Assembly: GCA_947625455.1 (NCBI GenBank)
Contig: CANQOJ010000034.1
Coordinates: 1-15,529, forward strand
Source: an uncultured Clostridia bacterium
GTDB lineage: Bacteria; Bacillota; Clostridia; Oscillospirales; Ruminococcaceae
Direction: 5' to 3'
Length of the DNA: 15,529 nt
The position numbers and the translations under genes are program-made. Below, in pieces: positions 7,155 to 12,742 of this stretch (positions within the stretch are counted from its first letter, which is position 1; every line of letters starts with the position of its first letter). The notes beneath the pieces were generated by a model. It did no database searches and was not told the DNA's origin. It saw only the letters and a program-made list of their open reading frames with translations.

Positions 7155-8498
7155 TCACTCGTTAAGCCTATCCCATACATACGGCGGTTCAAAAATAAAT
7201 TTGCAGTACGGAATACATTCAATACCGTTTTTATTTTCTTCCGTATCTCTTGTAACAAGTATTTTATTATACAAATCAGGGAGTGCATCTATTGTCCTCT
7301 TTTTTGACACGGATATTTGTATTGCTGTTTCTGATACAGTGACATAATCAATTTCATTGCCGTTACTGTCCCTGTAAACAAAACAGCCTCTGTCAATAAG
7401 CAAACCTCTGAAATGATGTTCAACAATAACGCCTAGCAATTCTGCCGGCATTTTTCTTATCGGTCTGTCTATTAGTTTTTCGACCAAATCAATGAAAAAC
7501 ATAGGATAATCAATAGTCACTTTCATGTCGGAAAAAATATCGGGTTTTAAATACAGTTCATTTTGTTCTCCTAAAAATTTAGATGCAATATAGGGATCAA
7601 CAGTCAATTTCTCTGATACAAAAGTCAAAGTTATAAATCTAAGATGTGACAAAAATACCATAGAACGTTTGCGGTTGTACGGCGTCATTGCGAAAAATGC
7701 TTTACGGCGTTCACTTAAAGTTTCGGCAATTTTTATTTGCAATGCCTTTTCTTCAACATCATTACCGCCGAAATTCACCGCAAGCATTTCAGCAAACTTT
7801 CCTATATCTCCGTTTATGCCTATAAGATAAGCATAGAGTACATTCAAAAGCATTTCGACATCTAAGCCGTCAATATCATCTTTTATTATGTGCCGAATAT
7901 TGCTGTCATAAAGCGAGCGCGTTTCATTGATATAATCCTGCAGATATTCTTTCGTGCCTTTGAAGCTTTTGTAAAAATCTCCGATATTAAAAAGGAAATC
8001 AAGATATGTTTTCTCTGAAACTTCTGTTGTTTCTCTGTATTCAAGCCACTGCGGATAACTTAAAAAGCTCTCTCTTACAAATGCCGAAAATCCCCCGAAA
8101 CCGATGTGAGCGATAAATTCAAGAACCTTTGAATTGCTGTCGGCAAACACAACACGAGTTTTTATATTGAAAGTTTCAGAAAACGGACCGTCAATTCTGA
8201 AAATTTCTATATCGGCATGAGACATTTGTAATACATCATCTAAAAGGTAAACGGTCTCCTCGCCATCTAACATGTCCCTGACTATTCTTTTCATAAATTC
8301 CGATTTCTCCTCGTCAGAAGAAAAATCGGTCTTAAAATTTACATAAACGGCATTCGGCAAATCAGCCGCAAGCTGTTTTAAGCATACGGTTTTACCGCAC
8401 TTTGCGGGACCTGTGACAAATGTTATCTTGCTTTCGGCAATTGCTTTTCTTACATCGCGATATAATTTTCCCCTGAATTTATAATCATTGTTCTTCAT
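7155..8498 (-). CDS. P-loop ATPase with DUF4143-like architecture and degraded nuclease-like tail (ATPase 2)
   Basis: A 447-residue soluble protein with the same plan as its neighbour: Walker A GPAKCGKT (30-37), Walker B VYLLDD (83-88, DD in place of DE), and a long helical middle. A C-terminal part contains GNEIDYV (380-386) followed by AIQISVSKK (392-400). In DUF4143 proteins the latter strand normally reads IEVK or similar, giving E-x-K. Here it is Q-x-S, so the PD-(D/E)XK-like site looks lost while the ATPase site looks intact. The pair with ATPase 1 (possible nuclease residues kept) may be a division of labour after an old duplication, or the two may form a hetero-oligomer. AGAGGG lies five bases before the ATG. 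Confidence 0.8.
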   Translation of the reverse strand: MKNNDYKFRGKLYRDVRKAIAESKITFVTGPAKCGKTVCLKQLAADLPNAVYVNFKTDFSSDEEKSEFMKRIVRDMLDGEETVYLLDDVLQMSHADIEIFRIDGPFSETFNIKTRVVFADSNSKVLEFIAHIGFGGFSAFVRESFLSYPQWLEYRETTEVSEKTYLDFLFNIGDFYKSFKGTKEYLQDYINETRSLYDSNIRHIIKDDIDGLDVEMLLNVLYAYLIGINGDIGKFAEMLAVNFGGNDVEEKALQIKIAETLSERRKAFFAMTPYNRKRSMVFLSHLRFITLTFVSEKLTVDPYIASKFLGEQNELYLKPDIFSDMKVTIDYPMFFIDLVEKLIDRPIRKMPAELLGVIVEHHFRGLLIDRGCFVYRDSNGNEIDYVTVSETAIQISVSKKRTIDALPDLYNKILVTRDTEENKNGIECIPYCKFIFEPPYVWDRLNE

Positions 8499-8510
8499 TT
8501 TTACCCTCTG

Positions 8511-9515
8511 TCAGTTTAATTCATCTTTCAATTCGGGATAAATTTTAAGCAAATCTTCCTTAGAAATCTCTGCTAAACGAAGAGCTTTTTCAATGTCGTG
8601 AAATTCTTTAAATATGTTGTAAGCTGTATCTGCTGCAGCTTCCGCCTCTTTCTGATGAACAAAATCAGCCATTTTTTCAGCCTTCTCAGCAGTAAGACTG
8701 CCTTCAAGCTCAAATTCCAATTCGGGATAATATTGCAGTAAGAGTCCTTTAGAAATATTTGCTAAACGCAGAGCTTTCTCAGAATCGTGAATTTCTTTAA
8801 ATATGTTATATGCTGTCTTTGCTTTGGCTTTTGCTTCTATCAGTTTACCTGAATCAGCCATTTTCTTAGCTTCCTTAGCAGCAAAATATTCCTCCGCCTC
8901 TTCTTTTAATTCGGGATAATATTTTAATAAATCCTCTTTGGAAATATCCATAAAATAAAAAACATTCTCCAAATTGTGATATTTTTTATAATGGTTATAT
9001 GCTGCTTTTGCTTTGGTTTCAAGACAGCCTTCTTGGAAACTTTTTTCCCATATCAATTCAAATCCGCCTAAATCAAGCTTATCCTTATCCTCCTCTACAG
9101 ACAAATCGTCTTTCAGCTCGTCTTTCAATTCGGGATAATATTTTAAAAAGCCCTCTTTGGATATTTCCGTTATTTCCAAAGCTTCCTTCAGCTCACAATG
9201 CTTTTCAGAGTATAATGTATACGCGACCTCCGCTGCGCCTTGCAGATAGGCTTTTTTAAAACTCTCCCTGAATTCATTTCTAAAACCCTCCTGAAAGCCT
9301 TTTTCCCATCTCATCCTGCCTAAATCGCACGTATCATTCAAATTGCCTTTCAACTCATCTTTCAATTCGCGATGATATTTCAGAAAATCTTCTTTAGACA
9401 TCTCCGCCAACTCTAAGGCATCTGCCAGACGGTAATGACGACTGATTATAAACACTGCCTCAGCCTTGCCTTCTTCAAACGCTGCTTTAAAATGTAAATC
9501 ATTTAAATTGCTCAT
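8511..9515 (-). CDS. Five-copy helical repeat protein
   Basis: A 334-residue, Glu/Lys-rich, Cys-poor soluble protein. It holds five copies of a roughly 38-residue unit of the form AxxAYxxxKxxHxxxxALxLAxISKEDLLKYYPELKDEL, with linkers. The SK of each unit is at residues 40, 119, 192, 255 and 318. Spacing tightens from 79 to 63, and units four and five are the most alike, as expected of recent duplications. The unit looks like helix-turn-helix pairs and recalls the C-terminal tails of Rpn/PD-(D/E)XK transposase-like proteins, but there is no nuclease domain. It is likely a protein-binding scaffold; the function is unknown. AGGAGAGG precedes the ATG at 9515. The stop lies 12 bases before the ATPase 2 ATG. 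Confidence 0.8.
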   Translation of the reverse strand: MSNLNDLHFKAAFEEGKAEAVFIISRHYRLADALELAEMSKEDFLKYHRELKDELKGNLNDTCDLGRMRWEKGFQEGFRNEFRESFKKAYLQGAAEVAYTLYSEKHCELKEALEITEISKEGFLKYYPELKDELKDDLSVEEDKDKLDLGGFELIWEKSFQEGCLETKAKAAYNHYKKYHNLENVFYFMDISKEDLLKYYPELKEEAEEYFAAKEAKKMADSGKLIEAKAKAKTAYNIFKEIHDSEKALRLANISKGLLLQYYPELEFELEGSLTAEKAEKMADFVHQKEAEAAADTAYNIFKEFHDIEKALRLAEISKEDLLKIYPELKDELN

Positions 9516-9718
9516 ATTATTTACCTCTCCTTCAATTAACTGCCTTATTTTAACTCGTCTTTCAATTCGGGATAAACTTTAAGCAAATCTTCCTTAGAAA
9601 TTCCTGCTAAATCAAGTGCTTCCCTTAAATCATGATGCTCTTTGTAATACTTATATGCTACCTCTGCCTTGCCCTCTGCTCTGCCTTTTGCCTCTCTTAA
9701 ATCACCTAAATCGAACAT
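8519..9718 (-). repeat. Six degenerate in-frame copies of a helical-repeat coding unit across two genes
   Basis: Five units lie in the 334-residue gene and one in the 57-residue gene. On the plus strand each unit begins with a version of TTCAATTCGGGATAA, found near 8527, 8716, 8907, 9125, 9363 (variant TTCAATTCGCGATGA) and 9561. The end of unit five (8519-8580) and the single-unit gene (9553-9615) are nearly identical over about 55 bases, evidence of recent copying between genes. Confidence 0.8.
9545..9718 (-). CDS. 57-residue single-repeat protein, paralogue of the five-repeat protein
   Basis: A complete small gene: AAAGGAGG eight bases before the ATG at 9718, and a TAA stop 29 bases before the next start. 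The product MFDLGDLREAKGRAEGKAEV... carries exactly one copy of the repeat unit found five times in the downstream protein, ending YPELKDELK. The EAKGRAEGKAE segment resembles the charged linker before Rpn-family C-terminal tails. It may act as a subunit, capping unit or competitor of the repeat protein, or it may be a remnant of a longer gene. The strong ribosome site and intact frame argue that it is expressed. Confidence 0.75.
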   Translation of the reverse strand: MFDLGDLREAKGRAEGKAEVAYKYYKEHHDLREALDLAGISKEDLLKVYPELKDELK

Positions 9719-9768
9719 ATTAATAACCTCCTTTTATTGCAATCATTAGTAATAAATTATCTATGCTT

Positions 9769-10143
9769 TTAACACCTGCTTTCTAAATCGTCCTTAAGTT
9801 CTTTCAGCGTCAGTGGTTCTTTATCAGTACGTATCCAGAAAGGATCCTGAACGGACATTCCGTGCTGAAACATTATAAGCTCTGACATATCGTAATAGTT
9901 CATGCCTATCTTATTTAAGTCCCTGTCAATAAACTGCCTTGTCGGCGGTGTAGTCCTGTCATAGAAAAACAATACCAGATTTGACTTGTAATCAGAAAAC
10001 TTATCTGGATTGCACCCAAAAGGCAGCAAATCATAGTCATCACAAAGGACATCAAACTTCATGCAATAGTCATTCTCAATGACAAACTCACAGCATGGCG
10101 TATCCTGAAACATTAGCGTACCCGCAATATTCAGTCGTTGCAT
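9769..10143 (-). CDS. HipA N-terminal-like small protein, encoded downstream of the kinase
   Basis: 124 residues. The order of motifs matches what precedes the kinase core in single-chain clostridial HipA-family proteins: an initial beta section (IAGTLMFQDTPCCEFVI, 6-22), LPFG (40-43, compare LPVG), RTTPPTR (63-69), and GMSVQDPFWIR (95-105, compare GLSLxDxYW). It has no kinase residues. The gene overlaps the end of the kinase gene by 13 bases (ATG inside GAAGTATGCAACGACTGA), so the two are translationally coupled. The two ORFs look like one HipA-family protein cut in two, with the order reversed. By analogy with HipBST, where the small HipS matches the N-terminal subdomain and neutralises HipT, it could be a regulator or antitoxin. 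That is inference. Confidence 0.65.
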   Translation of the reverse strand: MQRLNIAGTLMFQDTPCCEFVIENDYCMKFDVLCDDYDLLPFGCNPDKFSDYKSNLVLFFYDRTTPPTRQFIDRDLNKIGMNYYDMSELIMFQHGMSVQDPFWIRTDKEPLTLKELKDDLESRC

Positions 10144-10967
10144 ACTTCAATCCCAACCTTTCCGCAGGCATAGCGAAGATATGTTTCAGCGTGTACGGAC
10201 GGGAAATTAAACTCGCTTGGGTGTAATTGCCAGTTTATAAGCCTGTTAAAGATTTTCGGATATTTGACTGCCAAGTCCTGCACCAACGCAAACTGCGATT
10301 TTCCGAATGTTTTAAACTGCATATGTTCAGCCTTTTCTTTGAATATATAGTCATCATACAACATATCATGTTCAAACATGCCTAAACCAAAATCGAAAAG
10401 CGGAGGCAGTCTGTAACCATGCTTGCTTGCAATTACTCCGAAATTATCGGTATGCCTGTCTTCATTTCCAACCAAATAATCAATAAACGCTTGAACAAGC
10501 AAATAATCTACAGCGTCTATACCGCACAATTTACGATAAGCTTCCACGATTTCATCAAATGTCTGTATTCCCTTATTAAACCGTATTTCGTAATTATATG
10601 CGGAGATAAGTCTATTGAAAGTAATGAACTGTTCATCATCTGCCAGGAAATTTTCGGAAAAAACTCCGCTGCCGTTAAAGCGGACTGCGGGATATTGCTT
10701 CAAAACAGAAACCTCGGGAATATCGGCAAATTTTTCGCCTATTTGCGAAGCTATAACCTCAACCAAATCATCACGCCAGAAACGATTTTGATAATAAAAG
10801 CACTGTTTGTAGTACCATTTTAAATCATATGAAATAAATTTTGACTGATTGCCTTTAGATGAAATATAGGTTGAAAGCGGTATCAGGTCATTATCTGACG
10901 GCAAGTTTAAAAAGCCGTCAGCTATCAGCACATGGGCGTGTATATTTGTTCTATCTGTTTTAGTCAT
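10131..10967 (-). CDS. HipA-like serine/threonine kinase, kinase core only
   Basis: 278 residues with the HipA/CtkA kinase signature: a putative ATP-contacting KWYYKQ near 50-55, the catalytic loop FIDYLVGNEDRHTDNFGV (about 161-178) with Asp170 and Asn175, and the metal-binding PLFDFG (189-194). HipA kinases phosphorylate protein targets such as aminoacyl-tRNA synthetases and cause growth arrest; the target here is unknown. The usual N-terminal part is missing and a similar module is encoded just downstream. No HipB-like helix-turn-helix gene is beside it. I choose the ATG at 10967, since AGGAG directly touches the ATG at 10976 and is correctly spaced (nine bases) only from 10967. It is the first gene of the accessory block. 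Confidence 0.8.
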   Translation of the reverse strand: MTKTDRTNIHAHVLIADGFLNLPSDNDLIPLSTYISSKGNQSKFISYDLKWYYKQCFYYQNRFWRDDLVEVIASQIGEKFADIPEVSVLKQYPAVRFNGSGVFSENFLADDEQFITFNRLISAYNYEIRFNKGIQTFDEIVEAYRKLCGIDAVDYLLVQAFIDYLVGNEDRHTDNFGVIASKHGYRLPPLFDFGLGMFEHDMLYDDYIFKEKAEHMQFKTFGKSQFALVQDLAVKYPKIFNRLINWQLHPSEFNFPSVHAETYLRYACGKVGIEVCND

Positions 10968-10976
10968 GCACTTCAT

Positions 10977-10981
10977 CTCCT
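10977..10981 (-). promoter_or_regulatory. Ribosome site that decides the HipA-like kinase start
   Basis: AGGAG on the minus strand ends one base before the in-frame ATG at 10976 but nine bases before the ATG at 10967. The predicted transcription start also falls at about 10981, so the mRNA would begin at or within the ribosome site. Translation would then depend on exactly where transcription starts. Confidence 0.55.
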
Positions 10982-10987
10982 GTTTAT

Positions 10988-11016
10988 ATTATACAGTACA
11001 GCTACTTATTTGTCAA
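10988..11016 (-). promoter_or_regulatory. Consensus sigma-A promoter of the accessory block
   Basis: Minus strand TTGACA (11016-11011), 17 bases, TATAAT (10993-10988): both hexamers are perfect. It drives the HipA-like kinase and probably all ten co-oriented genes down to 4060. No clear operator palindrome overlaps it. A possible -10 extension is absent. Confidence 0.85.
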
Positions 11017-11061
11017 GAAAATTTTACCGCTTTTAATAACAAACGCTGTCATCTTCTCTGC

Positions 11062-11091
11062 GTATAACCCGTCCACTTTATGACAATAATA
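11062..11091 (+). promoter_or_regulatory. Sigma-F-type (forespore) promoter of sigG
   Basis: GTATA (11062-11066), 15 bases, then GACAATAATA (11082-11091). This fits the sigma-F consensus GywTA-N15-GgnrAnAnTw at nearly all positions. In Bacillus the sigG gene is turned on by sigma-F in the forespore and then by sigma-G itself. The predicted start near 11097 leaves a short leader carrying GGAGGTGG. There is no sigma-A consensus in this gap on the plus strand. Confidence 0.6.
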
Positions 11092-11100
11092 CTTGTTGTC

Positions 11101-11108
11101 GGAGGTGG
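11101..11108 (+). promoter_or_regulatory. Ribosome site that fixes the TTG start of sigG
   Basis: GGAGGTGG lies about eight bases before the TTG at 11114 (counted from GGAGG). The in-frame TTG codons further upstream (11093, 11096) are too close to, or ahead of, this site and have none of their own. Confidence 0.7.
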
Positions 11109-11113
11109 TTGTT

Positions 11114-11884
11114 TTGTACTACAATAAAGTTGAAATAAGCGGAGTAAATACAAGCAAGCTTAAAGTTCTGAAAGAATCGGAGAAAACCGAACTGCTGAAA
11201 AAAATCAAAGACGGGGATATGAACGCACGCGAGGAGCTTATCCGCGGCAATTTAAGGCTCGTTTTAAGCGTTATCCAGCGTTTCACCAACCGCGGAGAAA
11301 GTCCTGATGATTTGTTTCAGGTAGGCTGTATCGGTCTTATTAAGGCAATCGACAACTTTGACATCTCACAGCAGGTAAGATTTTCCACATATGCCGTGCC
11401 TATGATAATGGGCGAGTTAAGGCGGTATCTGAGAGATAACGCGTCTGTGCGCGTAAGCCGCTCTATGCGCGACCTTGCATATAAGGCAATGCAGGCAAAA
11501 GAAAAGCTCACTTCCCAAAACGGACGTGAGCCTAAGATTGAAGAAATCGCCAAGGAAATTGACGCGCCGAGGAAAAATGTCGTTATCGCTCTTGAAGCCA
11601 TCAGCGAGCCTATATCGTTATATGAACCCGTGTTCTCGGAATCGGGCGATACTATTTATGTTCTCGACCAGATAGGCGACCATAATGACGACATGAACTG
11701 GCTTAATGAAATTTCACTTAAAGAAGCGATTGACCAGCTTGGAAAACGGGAAAAACGCATTCTAAACTTAAGGTTTTTCAGAGGGAAAACTCAGGTCGAA
11801 GTTGCCAAAGAAATCGGCATAAGTCAGGCACAGGTATCAAGGCTTGAAAAAGGCGCGCTCGATAAAATCAAGAATCGGATTTAG
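11114..11884 (+). CDS. sigG: RNA polymerase sporulation sigma factor SigG
   Basis: Late forespore sigma factor that directs transcription of forespore and spore-coat-protection genes after engulfment. From the TTG at 11114 the product is 256 residues, the usual SigG length. The N-terminus NKVEISGVNTSKLKVL (4-19) is characteristic of SigG (compare NKVEICGVNTSKLPVL; the usual Cys is Ser here). Region 2 reads NLRLVLSVIQRF and DDLFQVGCIGLIKAIDNFD, and the -10-recognition segment FSTYAVPMIMGELRRYLRD follows. VSRSMRDLAYKA is region 3. The region 4.2 helix-turn-helix is TQVEVAKEIGISQAQVSRLE. SigG usually follows spoIIGA-sigE in clostridia; here it stands alone beside an accessory block. Its last 17 bases overlap the convergent DUF368 gene. 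Confidence 0.95.
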   Translation: MYYNKVEISGVNTSKLKVLKESEKTELLKKIKDGDMNAREELIRGNLRLVLSVIQRFTNRGESPDDLFQVGCIGLIKAIDNFDISQQVRFSTYAVPMIMGELRRYLRDNASVRVSRSMRDLAYKAMQAKEKLTSQNGREPKIEEIAKEIDAPRKNVVIALEAISEPISLYEPVFSESGDTIYVLDQIGDHNDDMNWLNEISLKEAIDQLGKREKRILNLRFFRGKTQVEVAKEIGISQAQVSRLEKGALDKIKNRI

Positions 11885-12740
11885 CGGTACTGTCCGCTCC
11901 GTCTGTACTGCCTATCCTTTCAATCAATACCGACGCAATTACTCCGAATATAAGGCATACAAACCCGTATCCCGTAGTAAGGTTAAATCCGAAGCCGTCC
12001 GGGAGAATTGCGTAAACAGAGCCTACCACAAGTCCCATAAGCGCGGAATATACCATAAGCCTGTTTTTGTTTATCAGCATTGAGATAAGCTTTGCGCCGA
12101 CGATTATTCCGATAACCGCGCCTATAGCGAATGGGATTATCACCCAGAGGTTCAAGTCTTTAACGGCGCCGATTATGGTTTCATAAACGCCTAAAAGCAT
12201 CATTATAAACGAGCCGGAAATGCCGGGGATTATCATTGTTACCGCCGCCAAAGCCGCACAGCCCATGATTTTAAGCGAGAACACAAAGTCAAATCCCGTC
12301 ACCTGATTTTCAACCCCAAGCGAGAAAATCTCCAGCTTATCCAAAACCGACAGTCCTATAACCGCAATCATAGCTATTATAAAAGGCAATGCACACAAAG
12401 GCTTTGCCTTTTTTTCAGCTGTTCCGATTTTGTAAATAAGCGGCACTCCTCCGAGAATAAGTCCTATAAAGAACATATTTGTCTGTACACCGAACATTTC
12501 AAACAGCGAGGAAATGACCTTTGCCGAAACGAGTATTCCCGCGCCTGCGCCTATGCCGAATGTCAGCAGAAAAGGTATGTTTTTTATTATCTTCTTTATT
12601 CCCGATATAGACTCCGTGAGTTTATCGAAAATGCCGAAAATGACAAGCATTGTACCTCCGCTTACTCCGGGAATTACGTTTGCTGTTCCGAATACAATTC
12701 CGCATAAGAAATACTTGATATATTGTGCTATATTCTTCAT
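11868..12740 (-). CDS. DUF368 family polyprenyl-phosphate transporter (PopT-like)
   Basis: A 290-residue integral membrane protein with about eight hydrophobic segments and two matching motifs, ANVIPGVSGGT (20-30) and MIIPGISGSF (169-178). The repeats indicate an inverted duplicated fold. PF04018 (DUF368) proteins have been reported as undecaprenyl-phosphate translocases (PopT), which return the lipid carrier of wall synthesis to the cytoplasmic face. It is the second gene of an operon with the P-type-ATPase-like protein: the upstream stop is two bases before this ATG, and the AAAGGAG ribosome site lies in the end of that gene. Its 3' end overlaps sigG. The family call is strong; the cargo is inferred from the family. 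Confidence 0.9.
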   Translation of the reverse strand: MKNIAQYIKYFLCGIVFGTANVIPGVSGGTMLVIFGIFDKLTESISGIKKIIKNIPFLLTFGIGAGAGILVSAKVISSLFEMFGVQTNMFFIGLILGGVPLIYKIGTAEKKAKPLCALPFIIAMIAVIGLSVLDKLEIFSLGVENQVTGFDFVFSLKIMGCAALAAVTMIIPGISGSFIMMLLGVYETIIGAVKDLNLWVIIPFAIGAVIGIIVGAKLISMLINKNRLMVYSALMGLVVGSVYAILPDGFGFNLTTGYGFVCLIFGVIASVLIERIGSTDGADSTAKSDS

Positions 12741-12742
12741 TA

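Noticed and set aside
4060..11016. CRISPR array, tRNA or attachment-site repeats bordering the accessory block
   Set aside because: I found no regularly spaced direct repeats, cloverleaf sequence, integrase or matching flanking repeats. The only repeats are the protein-coding units at 8519-9718.
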